A stretch of 64,000 nucleotides of DNA from DATBVX01 sp963695985 (GTDB lineage: Bacteria; Pseudomonadota; Gammaproteobacteria; Steroidobacterales; Steroidobacteraceae): positions 462,180-526,179 of the forward strand of contig CAVOIC010000011.1 of the NCBI GenBank assembly GCA_963695985.1. The letters are read 5' to 3'. Both the position numbers and the translations under genes were made by a program. Of the stretch, positions 44,260 through 52,562 are shown piece after piece (positions within the stretch are counted from its first letter, which is position 1; each line of letters begins with the position of its first letter). Under the pieces are notes generated by a model. It was not told the DNA's origin. It did no database searches and worked only from the letters and a program-made list of their open reading frames with translations.

Positions 44260-45502
44260 TCACTTTCCCGCAAGGCGGGCGGCCTGGGTGCTGAGGTAGT
44301 TCCGCTCCGGAATGCTCGTCGTGCGGCCCGCCGCCGCGAGGTAGTGCGCAATGGCGGTTTGATGGTCTCCGGCCATCTCATATAGATGAGCGCGAACGGC
44401 GTCGAGCCGATAGTGGCCGGCCAGGCGTTCATCTGCGTCCAAAGCTCCCAACAGCTCGAGCCCCGTGCGCGGACCCTGCACCATGGCCGCTGCGATGGCG
44501 TGGTTGAGCGTCACCATGGGATTGTCGGACATGCGCTGCAGCAAGCCATACAGGGCCAGGATCTGCGGCCAGTCGGTATCTTCGTGACGCGTCGCTTCGT
44601 CGTGAACGGCCGCGATTGCAGCCTGGATCTGATACGCGCCGATTGAACCTCGGGAGAGCGTATTGCTGATGAGCGCGACGCCCTCGGAGATTGCTTGCCG
44701 ATCCCAGAGCGTCCGATCCTGCTGCGCGAGCGGGATCAACTCACCGTCCGCGCCCGTGCGAGCGGGGCGCCGCGCATCGGTCAGCAGCATCAACGCAAGG
44801 AGTCCTGCGACCTCGCCGTCCTGCGGGAGCAGGCTGTGGACGGCGCGCGTGAGCCGAATCGCCTCATTCGACAGATCACTGCGTTGCAGGTCCGGACCGA
44901 TGCTGCTGGTGTAGCCCTCGTTGAAGATCAGATACAGCACGTGCAGGACGGAGCTCAATCGTTCCGCCCGCTCGCGCTCGTTTGGCAGGTCGAACGGAAT
45001 CCCGGAATCCCTGATGCGCTGCTTGGCCCGACTGATCCGCTGCGCCATGGTCGCTTCCGGAACCAGAAATGCGTTGGCGATCTCAGCCGTGGTGAGACCG
45101 CCCACCGCGCGCAACGTGAGCGCGATGGCCGATGACGCAGTGAGTGCGGGATGACAGCACATGAACAACAGAACCAGCGTGTCGTCGGGATCGATTTCTG
45201 GTTCGCGGTAGACCGCTGGCGCCACAGCAATCGGTATCTCGGCTGCAACGACGGCTCTCGCGATTGCGACGCGAGATCTCGCTGCGGATGTGATCGGTCA
45301 TTCGTCGCAGCGCGACCTGGATCAACCAACCGCGTGGGTTGTCCGGAATGCCGTCACGCGGCCATTGCGCCGCAGCCGCGATCAACGCTTCCTGCACGGC
45401 GTCCTCGGACGCGGCGAAGTCACGAAATCGCCGAGCCACTGCGCCGAGAACCTGTGGCGCGAGATCGCGCAGCAGGCGCTCGACGAGAACGTCCAGTGTC
45501 AC
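44260..45502 (-). pseudogene. ECF42-type sigma factor with C-terminal TPR-like extension, single frameshift
   Basis: The N-terminal part (45502-45260) carries region 2 of a sigma-70 protein (DFAASEDAVQEALIAAAA; DNPRGWLIQVALRRMTDHIR). Past NRE the match moves into the adjacent frame, which begins AVVAAEIPIAVAPAVYREPE and runs to 44260 with region 4 (LTTAEIANAFLVPEATMAQR) and a long extension (NEGYTSSIGPDL; HYLAAAG near the end). One base too many in the stretch at 45256-45258 explains it; the corrected protein is 413 residues, normal for ECF42. Its partners are the two DGPF proteins upstream. As sequenced it is broken. Confidence 0.85.
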
Positions 45503-45894
45503 GCGGGATCCGTCGGTGGCCCGCTCATGACTTCGCGGACTTCGATCGCCATGTTAAGTGGTGCCCCGTTGACGCCGGGTGCGGCGGATGCCTCCGCAGC
45601 AATTTGATACGCGCGCTCGGGGCTATCGACTTCCACGATCCAGTAGCCAGCGAGAAATTCCTTGGACTCGGGGAATGCGCCATCGGTGATTGGCTTGCGG
45701 TCCTTGCCGGCACGGACCACCTTCGCCTGCCCAGGCGATGCCAGCCCTTCGGCGCCCACCAACTCACGCGCGGCACCCAGCTTCTTGCTGAAGTCGATCA
45801 TGAAGGCGATGTGCGCCTCGATGTCTTTCTTCGGCCAGCTCATGAATTGGTCGTAGCCACCGCGTGGGACATTCATCATCAACATGTACTTCAT
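45499..45894 (-). CDS. YCII-related (DGPF-type) protein, sigma-factor partner 2
   Basis: 131 residues: MKYMLMMNVPRGGYDQF start and the family motif TDGAFPESKEFLAGYW (DGPF is DGAF here), both typical of the YCII/DGPF family. The gene overlaps the start of the sigma factor by 4 nt. In ECF42 loci these small proteins are co-encoded with the sigma factor and are probably regulatory or its enzymatic targets. Confidence 0.88.
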   Translation of the reverse strand: MKYMLMMNVPRGGYDQFMSWPKKDIEAHIAFMIDFSKKLGAARELVGAEGLASPGQAKVVRAGKDRKPITDGAFPESKEFLAGYWIVEVDSPERAYQIAAEASAAPGVNGAPLNMAIEVREVMSGPPTDPA

Positions 45895-45912
45895 GGTTCT
45901 ACTCCTCGCCTG

Positions 45913-46317
45913 TCAGACGTCGGCGCTCGGATGGCTCATCATTACCGGGTGCACTTCGATGGGCATGTATAGCGGCTTACCGCCCGGTCCCGGTGCGGCG
46001 GACGCACGCGCGGCGATCTCATAGGCGCGCTGCGGCGATTCGACATCGATAATCCAGTACCCCGCGAGAACCTCCTTGGATTCGGGGAAGGGGCCATCGG
46101 TGATCGCGGGTTTGCCGTCCTTCTTCGCGCGCACGATCTTCATCTGCTCCGGTCCGCCCAAGCCTTCGGTGCGCACGAATTCTCCAGCTTCGGTGAGCTC
46201 CTTGTTGAACTGGCGCAGAAACTCCATGTGCGCCTTCACGTCCTGCGGAGGCCAAAGCTCGAGGCGAGAGGTTTTCCACTCTGCGAGCGGGAACTGCATC
46301 ATCAATATGTACTTCAT
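45913..46317 (-). CDS. YCII-related (DGPF-type) protein, sigma-factor partner 1
   Basis: 134 residues from the ATG at 46317. It starts MKYILMMQFPLAEWK and contains the exact DGPF motif (ITDGPFPESKEVLAGYWIID). It is the first gene of the operon with the second DGPF gene (18 bp gap) and the sigma factor. About half of its residues match the second DGPF protein, so the pair is a tandem duplication. Confidence 0.9.
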   Translation of the reverse strand: MKYILMMQFPLAEWKTSRLELWPPQDVKAHMEFLRQFNKELTEAGEFVRTEGLGGPEQMKIVRAKKDGKPAITDGPFPESKEVLAGYWIIDVESPQRAYEIAARASAAPGPGGKPLYMPIEVHPVMMSHPSADV

Positions 46318-46456
46318 GGCTTTGCTCCGTTGGTCGTCACGCCCCAATGGGGGCTTTCGGGGGTAAGTCGGAGCCCGAGAGGAGTTCTCGACATGTTCGC
46401 CTGGAATCTCGAGACTATTTTAGAGCAGTACCAGGGCCGGGAAGCTTCCAGATGAA

Positions 46457-46482
46457 GAAAGCCCCGCAGGTGCGGGGCTTTC
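46457..46482 (-). terminator. Intrinsic terminator of the fasciclin gene
   Basis: GAAAGCCCCGCA and TGCGGGGCTTTC form a 12-bp stem with a 2-nt loop, 34 nt after the fasciclin stop. On the minus strand the stem ends in CTTTC followed by TTCATC, a moderately U-rich tail. It is nearly symmetric and may also stop plus-strand transcripts. Confidence 0.7.
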
Positions 46483-46515
46483 AGGTGCGCATCTGCGCTC
46501 AACCAGAGGAGATCG

Positions 46516-46977
46516 TCAGGCGGCGGCTGCCAGCAGTTGCAGGTGCTTCGGTACGATGACCGCATCGATGACGTGAATGACGCCGTTCGTTGCGATGACG
46601 TCCGCCTGAGTGACGCGGGCTCCGTTGACCGTGACGTTCGGGGATCCTGTTGCAGTGAGCGTGTTTCCCTCCAGCGTCATCACCTCGCCTGGTCTCACGT
46701 CCTTGGCCATGAAGGTGCCCGAGACGACGTGATAATTCAGAACCGCCTTGAGTTTGGCCTGGTCCCTGAGCAGGGCGTCATACGCGCCAGCAGAAAGCCT
46801 CTTGAACGCTTCATCGGTCGGCACAAAGACCGTGAACGGGCCCTTCCCGCTCAGAGCTTCGATCATACCCGCCGCCTTGAGGCTGGCGACGAAGGTGGAA
46901 AAATTGCCCGCAGCGATCGCCGTATCGACGATGCTCTTTGCAGGTCCGGTAGCAGGGATGCTCTTTGAGTAATCCAT
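46516..46977 (-). CDS. Fasciclin-domain protein
   Basis: 153 residues from the ATG at 46977 with GAGGAA at 9 nt. The FAS1 fold is clear: H1 box-like FTVFVPTDEAFKRL, the YH motif in LNYHVVSGTF and the H2-like TNGVIHVIDAVIVP. No signal peptide is visible, which is unusual because most bacterial fasciclins are exported. It may mediate adhesion or interactions; the cell location is uncertain. Confidence 0.88.
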   Translation of the reverse strand: MDYSKSIPATGPAKSIVDTAIAAGNFSTFVASLKAAGMIEALSGKGPFTVFVPTDEAFKRLSAGAYDALLRDQAKLKAVLNYHVVSGTFMAKDVRPGEVMTLEGNTLTATGSPNVTVNGARVTQADVIATNGVIHVIDAVIVPKHLQLLAAAA

Positions 46978-47196
46978 AAAACTGATTCCTCGACGTATGG
47001 CCTGTGAGAATTCGCAGACCAACTCAGCTCGAATTCGGCTGAGGCGCGGAGTATGCGCGCTTCATCGGTCGTGTGCGGCCGAGCTCGAAAATAACCTCGC
47101 GTTGCCCGATTCCGCTTGACTCTCTCGCCAGACAGCGACGGCGAAATCGTTTCAGCGTATCGATCTCATCGCTATCCAGGTGAAGCTGTTTGCTCC

Positions 47197-47210
47197 GTGT
47201 GCTGACGCAC
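47197..47210. promoter_or_regulatory. Palindromic candidate operator (site 2)
   Basis: GTGTG-CTGA-CGCAC followed by AGACG, 52 bp upstream of the UrcA-like gene. The 23 bp starting ACAGACGTTGTGG are repeated almost exactly at site 3. Confidence 0.6.
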
Positions 47211-47261
47211 AGACGTTGTGGCGCACTGCCGTAAGCTTCGCGGCCTCATGCAAACAGGAGA

Positions 47262-47537
47262 GTGAAGGCGAGGGCCGAGCCTGCCAAGAACGAGTTGCCG
47301 TCAGTGACGGTGAGCTATTTCGATCTCGACCTGTCGACGCCGGCAGGCGTGCAGACGCTCTACGATCGCACGAAGCAGGCGGCGCGCAGCGTGTGCGCTT
47401 CATTTGCGTCCAAGGAGCTTGGACGCTTGGCCTTCCGGCGCGACTGCTATGAGCAGGCCGTCGACGATGCTGTGGCGACGGTCGATCGTCCGGCCCTCAC
47501 GGCTTTGTATCAGACGGGGCGTACCACGAAGGGCTGA
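47262..47537 (+). CDS. UrcA-family protein lacking a signal peptide
   Basis: 91 residues. The UrcA core is visible (VSYFDLDLSTPAGVQTLYDR, then a helix with Cys residues near 45 and 62). UrcA proteins are normally exported; here the open frame starts at a GTG at 47262 and an in-frame TAA lies at 47232, so no signal sequence can be included. The start codon is uncertain and the 5' end may have been damaged. Function unknown. Confidence 0.65.
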   Translation: MKARAEPAKNELPSVTVSYFDLDLSTPAGVQTLYDRTKQAARSVCASFASKELGRLAFRRDCYEQAVDDAVATVDRPALTALYQTGRTTKG

Positions 47538-47644
47538 TCCGCAAGCACGTACCGGCCCAGTGCGTCATTGCGCTGGGCTGGTTGCGCGCACCTTCTAGAG
47601 CAGCGCGCGAAACCCGCATCGCTTCGGTCTTGCCGCAGCAGTCC

Positions 47645-47658
47645 GTGCGCTGGCGTAC
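47645..47658. promoter_or_regulatory. Palindromic candidate operator (site 3)
   Basis: GTGCG-CTGG-CGTAC followed by AGACG. It lies 164 bp upstream of the DUF3562 gene at 47822. Flanking bases match site 2 for 23 positions with one mismatch, so these two promoter regions appear duplicated. Confidence 0.65.
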
Positions 47659-47821
47659 AGACGTTGTGGTGCACTGCCGCGTAGATTTACGGGCTACAAA
47701 TGGAGAGATCTGATGTTGGACGCGATAGTGTTGATGAATTGGACGGCTTCAATTGTCATGCTCCTCGCGCATGCACTCCAAGAATCGAGTGTAGGCTTCA
47801 GGAAATGATTGCGAGGTCTCG

Positions 47822-48127
47822 ATGAGCTCATTTTTCGAGCGCGGCAACGAAGGCGTCAGGCACGAGCGTGCGATCAGTTCGTTGAGCGACCGTACAGGGG
47901 CGTCGCTGGGCAAAGTCCGCGTTCTATTTGCGCAGGAATTTGGGCGGCTCGGGTTGGGCGCCAAAGTTCGTTCGTATCTGCCGGTGCTTACGGCGTCCAG
48001 CGTGCGCACGATATTGCGTCGGAAAGGCGAGCCTGCCGGGCGTCCTCGCGCCGAGACGCATCAGCTGGCGACGCAACTGGACGCCTGGGAAGATGAAGGC
48101 GGCAGCGCTGCGCTGCGCACCAACTAA
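47822..48127 (+). CDS. DUF3562-like small protein
   Basis: 101 residues from an ATG with GAGG 6 nt upstream. A helical N-terminal half (MSSFFERGNEGVRHERAISS) and a second half (VLFAQEFGRLGLGAKVRSYL; ILRRKG) give the layout of DUF3562 proteins, which occur next to stress genes in proteobacteria. Convergent with the second Crp/Fnr-type gene. Molecular role not known. Confidence 0.65.
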   Translation: MSSFFERGNEGVRHERAISSLSDRTGASLGKVRVLFAQEFGRLGLGAKVRSYLPVLTASSVRTILRRKGEPAGRPRAETHQLATQLDAWEDEGGSAALRTN

Positions 48128-48852
48128 CCCATGATCCGCGTGTACGTTTCCTTGTCAGCCGCGTAGCAACCGCACGATGCTGCCTCGAGCCCGCGCCCAT
48201 CCTGGATGCGGAGGTTGCCGCGGCTGTAGTGAATGAGGTTGCGCCGCTGCAACGAGCTCGCGGCTCGAGTGACGCCGGCGCGCCGTACGCCCAGCATGAA
48301 GGCAAGAAACTCATGCGTGATATGGAAGTTGTCGGCGTGCGCGCGATCCCGGGTCATCAGCAGCCATCGGGCGAGCCGCGCCTCGACCACGTGGAAGCGC
48401 GTACACACCGCAGTCTGGGCGAGCTGGATCAGCGTTACGTACACATACCGGTTCAGCTCCCGGCGCAACGCCGAACTGTGTTTAAGCTCGCGCAAGAATG
48501 GCGCAGCCTTCACCCGCCAGGCCCGGCCCGCGCCCTGCACCAGCCCTTGGAGTCGTGCGACGTTCACGCCGAGCATCAAGGAAATTCCCAGCATGCCTTC
48601 CTTGCCGACGAGGCCGAGTTCGAGCGAAGCGGCGCCGGAAGTGGGCGACACCAGAGAGATGAAGCCGTCGATGGGGAAGAAAACGTGGCGAATGCGCTCG
48701 CCCGGATCGCAAAGCACAGTGCCGAGCGCGAGCTCGACCGGCTCACCGCCCGCAAGGAGGCGCCGCCGCACGGCACCAGGCAGGGCCGCGAGCAGAAGAT
48801 TCTGCGCCGGAACGCATTTCGACTTTGGGATCGAGGAAATCACGCGTTGCAC
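48124..48852 (-). CDS. Crp/Fnr-family transcriptional regulator, second copy
   Basis: About 242 residues from a GTG at 48852; other starts up to 49074 are possible but would add a low-complexity Arg-rich leader. Cyclic-nucleotide beta-roll (LRLLAGGEPVELALGTVLC... EGMLGISLMLG) and winged helix (HITHEFLAFMLGVRRAGVTRAA). Similar to the regulator at 40509 in the core and especially in the DNA-recognition helix (LGVRR-GVT), so the two may read the same sites. A candidate operator (48959-48972) lies about 107 bp upstream. Confidence 0.82.
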   Translation of the reverse strand: MQRVISSIPKSKCVPAQNLLLAALPGAVRRRLLAGGEPVELALGTVLCDPGERIRHVFFPIDGFISLVSPTSGAASLELGLVGKEGMLGISLMLGVNVARLQGLVQGAGRAWRVKAAPFLRELKHSSALRRELNRYVYVTLIQLAQTAVCTRFHVVEARLARWLLMTRDRAHADNFHITHEFLAFMLGVRRAGVTRAASSLQRRNLIHYSRGNLRIQDGRGLEAASCGCYAADKETYTRIMG

Positions 48853-48958
48853 GGTGACGAAAGTCCGTGCGCTTGTCTGTTCGCTAGGCCGCTTTCGCGA
48901 CGGATCTTCTGCGCGACCTACTTTTTCCGGTCGAGCATTGTGACCCGCCCATGGCTGT

Positions 48959-48972
48959 GTCCGCGACCGTAC
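48959..48972. promoter_or_regulatory. Palindromic candidate operator (site 4)
   Basis: GTCCG-CGAC-CGTAC followed by AGAAT; one deviation in the left half and two after the right half. About 107 bp upstream of the second Crp/Fnr-type gene (minus strand) and 260 bp upstream of the BON-domain gene (plus strand). The 380-bp stretch between the two genes holds no other feature I can see. Confidence 0.45.
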
Positions 48973-49232
48973 AGAATGGCCTACGGGGCCGGGTCGTCTC
49001 GACCGCCATAAGCGCGCTAGCGCACCGATGCAGCGCTCATTCATCGCTATTATTCCCCGGCTAAACAAGGCCACGATTGCGAGCTGGCCAGCCTGATTCA
49101 GGGCGCCAGAGGTGCCGTTCCGACGAAGCGGATCGGCAGGTGCTCCGGACTACTCCCACATTCTTCGGGGACGGTCATCCGACCGCGATCCACAAGGATC
49201 AACTCTTTACTGTTTGGTAACGGAGCAACTAC

Positions 49233-50072
49233 ATGTACACGCAATCCCGCAAATTACTACTCGCGTCTGGCATCGCACTGGCGATGGCCGTGACTAGCGG
49301 TGCAACAGCCGCAAGTACGGCATCCCAGGATGTCACCGACGCACGACAGGAAACTCAGATCTGGACGACTTATGCTTTGAGTCCGTATCTGCGCGCCAAC
49401 GACCTCAAGGTGTCAGTGCACGACGGCAAGGCCACGCTGACCGGCAAAGTCGAAGAAAGTGTCAACAAGGACCTGGCCAAGCAGATCGCTCTCGGCGTCG
49501 ACGGCATTAAGGCAGTGGATAACCAGATCGTGGTTCAAGCTGACTACGTTCCGCCGGCACGGACTTCAGCAGACCGCAGTTATGGCGAAGTGATCGACGA
49601 TGCGACTATCACTGCCGCGGTTAAGTCGAGGTTGGTGTGGAGCAAGAATACGGAAGGTCTGGCCACAGACGTCGATACGAAACGGGGCAAGGTGTCGCTG
49701 ATGGGCACTGCCGATAGCAAGGCGTCTAAGGATCTCGCCGGCCGACTGGCTTTGGACACCCGCGGCGTAGTCGCGGTGGACAATCAGCTGGTGGTCAAGA
49801 GCGCGAGTCCGAGCGCAGTCGATGCAGCCAAGAGTTCCGCGAAGGGTGCCGAACAGGGCATGTCTGACGGCTGGATAACGACGAAGGTGAAGTCCACCTT
49901 CATGTTCTCCCATGTTGACGGTTCCGATATCTCGGTGAGCACCGATAAAGGTATCGTCACGTTGAGCGGCAACGTGGACAGCGGCGCTGAGCGTGCCCTG
50001 GCCATCCAGCTTGCGCAGAACGTGCGCGGCGTCAATAGCGTCAATGCGAAGGCTCTGACGACGACGAGCTAA
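49233..50072 (+). CDS. Exported protein with three BON domains (OsmY-like)
   Basis: 279 residues from an ATG with GGAG 8 nt upstream. Signal peptide to about residue 27 (ATA-AS). Three BON modules lie at about 40-105, 120-190 and 205-275, each with the V-x-G-K/G-T... pattern (for example TLTGKVEESVNK, SLMGTADSKASK and TLSGNVDSGAER). OsmY-type proteins protect the envelope under osmotic stress. A strong terminator follows. Confidence 0.9.
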   Translation: MYTQSRKLLLASGIALAMAVTSGATAASTASQDVTDARQETQIWTTYALSPYLRANDLKVSVHDGKATLTGKVEESVNKDLAKQIALGVDGIKAVDNQIVVQADYVPPARTSADRSYGEVIDDATITAAVKSRLVWSKNTEGLATDVDTKRGKVSLMGTADSKASKDLAGRLALDTRGVVAVDNQLVVKSASPSAVDAAKSSAKGAEQGMSDGWITTKVKSTFMFSHVDGSDISVSTDKGIVTLSGNVDSGAERALAIQLAQNVRGVNSVNAKALTTTS

Positions 50073-50094
50073 GGCAGCAGATCATTGCTGAAGG

Positions 50095-50132
50095 ATCGCC
50101 GCGGCTCCCGTTTCACGGGAGTGCGCGGCGAT
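50095..50132 (+). terminator. Intrinsic terminator after the BON gene
   Basis: An imperfect long hairpin, ATCGCCGCG-GCTCCCG, loop TTTCA, CGGGAGT-G-CGCGGCGAT, ends in TCCTTGTT. It begins 23 nt after the BON stop codon. Confidence 0.75.
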
Positions 50133-50143
50133 TCCTTGTTAGG

Positions 50144-51655
50144 ATGCGTGCAGAGATATTTGTGTCACGCGCTGTACGGTCGATGCCCCCTGTCCATACT
50201 GATTCGGAGCCCGCACGCCGTGAGCTGAGCGGGGTTCTTGCGGGTGCGGCTGCATTAGGGGAGCTACTCAGACACGTCGCCCTGATCACGGCCGGTCTGA
50301 TGAGCATGCAAGGCTGTGCGACTCTTCCTGACGCAAAGCGCGAAATGGCAGCACCGCATGCTCAACAGGTAGAGTTCGAGGGTGCGCATGGTCCGGTCTC
50401 GGTAGCCAAAAGCGAGGCCATTCTCGGCCGCCTCGAGGGAAAGGATGGCGCCTCCGAACTGTTGCAGAAACATCTGGCCTACGAACAGGCGGTCAATTCC
50501 GACAGTCCGCTGGTGCTGGGCAACAAGCTGACCCTGCTGCAGAACGGCCCACCAACTTACCAGGCGATGTTCGCGGCTATCCGCGAGGCCAAGGACCACA
50601 TCAACCTGGAAACGTACATCTTCAGTGATGACGAGGCCGGCAAGCAGTTCTCCGATCTGTTGCTGGAACGTCAGGCCGCCGGCGTTCAAGTCAATGTGAT
50701 CCACGACAGCGTCGGCGGCCTCATGACGCCGAAAACTTTCTTTGACCGGCTGCGAGAAGGCGGCATCCAGGTGCTCGAATTCAATCCGGTGAACCCGCTG
50801 GCCGGTAACAAGAAAGCATGGCTGCTCAACAACCGCGATCACCGCAAGCAACTGGTAATCGATGGCCGCACCGCATTCACCGGCGGCGTCAATATCAGCG
50901 ACACGTACTCGAGCGCGCCCTCGGGCAAGCGCGCCAGCAAGAAGGGCGACCAGGACCGCCCAACCGTCGGCTGGCGCGACACGGACATTCAGATCGAAGG
51001 GCCGGTGGTCGCTGAATTCCAGAAACTGTTCATGGATACGTGGGCCCGGCAGAAGGGCGAGCCGCTGGCGGCGAGGAATTACTTTCCCGAGCTGAAGGCT
51101 CAGGGCGACGAAATCGTGCGCGCCATCGGCAGCACGCCGGACGACCCCGAGAGCCTGATCTACCTGACTCTGATGTCAGCAATCAGCCACGCGGAATTAG
51201 AAGTTCATCTCACGATTGCCTATTTCGCGCCCGATCCGCAATTGCTCAAAGCCCTCACGGACGCGGCGGGGCGTGGCGTCGACGTCAAGCTGGTCTTGCC
51301 GAGCTACTCCGACTCCTCGACGATCTTCCACCTCGGCCGTTCGTACTACGCGCAACTGCTGCGCGGCGGCGTCAAGATCTACGAGCTGCGCGGCGCGGTG
51401 ATGCATGCCAAGACCGCGTGCATTGACGGCGTCTGGTCCACCATCGGTTCAACAAACATAGACTCGCGCAGCTTCCTGCACAACGACGAAATCAATGCCG
51501 TGATTCTGGGCCGCGGCTTCGCCACACAAATGGACGCCGTGTTTGCCGCAGATCTGACCGAGTCCGATGCGATTGAACTCGATAAATGGCAACACCGGTC
51601 GTGGATGCTGCGATTGAAGGAGCGTATGGCGCGGATCGGTGCGTACTGGCTGTAG
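50144..51655 (+). CDS. Phospholipase-D-like / cardiolipin synthase-like protein
   Basis: 503 residues. Two HKD motifs, HRKQLVID near residue 233 (with GGVN shortly after) and HAKTACID near residue 421 (with GSTN after), mark a PLD-family phosphodiesterase such as cardiolipin synthase. A hydrophobic segment ends in LMSMQGC (about residues 42-52), which suggests a lipoprotein signal with Cys at the lipobox; the true start may therefore be downstream of the ATG used here. It probably remodels phospholipids in the envelope. Confidence 0.85.
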   Translation: MRAEIFVSRAVRSMPPVHTDSEPARRELSGVLAGAAALGELLRHVALITAGLMSMQGCATLPDAKREMAAPHAQQVEFEGAHGPVSVAKSEAILGRLEGKDGASELLQKHLAYEQAVNSDSPLVLGNKLTLLQNGPPTYQAMFAAIREAKDHINLETYIFSDDEAGKQFSDLLLERQAAGVQVNVIHDSVGGLMTPKTFFDRLREGGIQVLEFNPVNPLAGNKKAWLLNNRDHRKQLVIDGRTAFTGGVNISDTYSSAPSGKRASKKGDQDRPTVGWRDTDIQIEGPVVAEFQKLFMDTWARQKGEPLAARNYFPELKAQGDEIVRAIGSTPDDPESLIYLTLMSAISHAELEVHLTIAYFAPDPQLLKALTDAAGRGVDVKLVLPSYSDSSTIFHLGRSYYAQLLRGGVKIYELRGAVMHAKTACIDGVWSTIGSTNIDSRSFLHNDEINAVILGRGFATQMDAVFAADLTESDAIELDKWQHRSWMLRLKERMARIGAYWL

Positions 51656-51745
51656 CCTTGGCCCAAAGGCGCGCGTCTTCTCTACGCGGCCTCAATGCGG
51701 CCGGCACGAAACATCAGCCAGCCGATCCCAGACAGAGCGAGCCGA

Positions 51746-52402
51746 CTACTCCTTCGTCTTACCGTAGGGGTCCTTGAAGTATTCCTTGTCCAGCAGCACG
51801 ACGGTGCGGTCGTAGAGGCCGTCGTAGCGTTTCTTGGTATCGAGCAGGAACTTCTTCAGGCTGGCATCGGGCTCTTCCTCGGCCATGACCTGGCACAGGT
51901 GACGTTCGTGGTTGATGCCGTTGGAGAACGCGATCAGCACCGTACGCTCGTATTCGCGGCCCCCGTGGCCGATGCCCGGCGCGAAGTAGCGTGCGCGGTC
52001 CTTGGCGAGCGCCAAGCGCTTGCGTTTCTCCATTTCCGGCAACGGGTCGAGGTCGATGCGCACGCCGGGGTAGTCCTTGGCAATTCGCTCCAGGTCATTT
52101 TTCAGTTCGCCACCGAACTTGGCGATGGAAGTAACGATCTCGTCGACGTCATCCGACTCTGTTTTCACGTAGAGGATCAACCCGACCAGATCGAGATTGG
52201 AGGCATCGCTATAGAGCATGCTGTAGCCCTCGCTCAGCACCCGGCGCTGCTTGCTCAGGTCGGGCGCCTTCTCACCCTCGGCCTCGGCCTTGGCTCCCGT
52301 CACGCAGGGGGGGCACTTGGGACTGGTCCCAAGAGCAGCGCAGCCCGTGGCGAGACAGGCCAACATGAGCGTGAACACGGCTCGTCGCAGCGGTCTATGC
52401 AT
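51746..52402 (-). CDS. Lipoprotein of unknown function
   Basis: 218 residues from the ATG at 52402, with AGGAGG 5 nt upstream. The lipobox LATGC places the acylated Cys near residue 21. The mature part is Lys/Glu/Asp-rich and helical, with a Cys pair CPPC shortly after the lipobox. No known family. Divergent from the di-haem cytochrome gene, with a candidate operator in between. Confidence 0.72.
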   Translation of the reverse strand: MHRPLRRAVFTLMLACLATGCAALGTSPKCPPCVTGAKAEAEGEKAPDLSKQRRVLSEGYSMLYSDASNLDLVGLILYVKTESDDVDEIVTSIAKFGGELKNDLERIAKDYPGVRIDLDPLPEMEKRKRLALAKDRARYFAPGIGHGGREYERTVLIAFSNGINHERHLCQVMAEEEPDASLKKFLLDTKKRYDGLYDRTVVLLDKEYFKDPYGKTKE

Positions 52403-52474
52403 GGCAGCCTCCTGAAAGCGGACTATTGCACAAATGGCGCCGCCGCACGGCTTGTAGAGGGCTGGGGACGGTAT

Positions 52475-52488
52475 GTACGGTCGCGTAC
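52475..52488. promoter_or_regulatory. Palindromic candidate operator (site 5, perfect)
   Basis: GTACG-GTCG-CGTAC followed by AGACT. The two half-sites are perfect reverse complements. It lies between the lipoprotein gene (start 52402, minus strand) and the cytochrome gene (start 52563, plus strand), 73-75 bp from both. Confidence 0.7.
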
Positions 52489-52562
52489 AGACTGATTCTC
52501 GAACGGGGCGTAGCGTGCCGCGCTACGTAGCGAACTGGTGACCTATAGTTCAGGAGTGTCAG

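Noticed and set aside
47713..47808. 31-residue frame with a good GGAGAG ribosome-binding site downstream of operator site 3
   Set aside because: Too short, hydrophobic and without recognisable family; it might be a leader peptide for the DUF3562 gene, but the evidence is only the ribosome-binding site.
47878..47897. Partial operator-like sequence GAGCGACCGTACAG
   Set aside because: It lies inside the DUF3562 coding region and only the right half-site matches.
49112..49297. 61-residue plus-strand frame before the BON gene
   Set aside because: Poor start context, and it runs into the BON gene in another frame.
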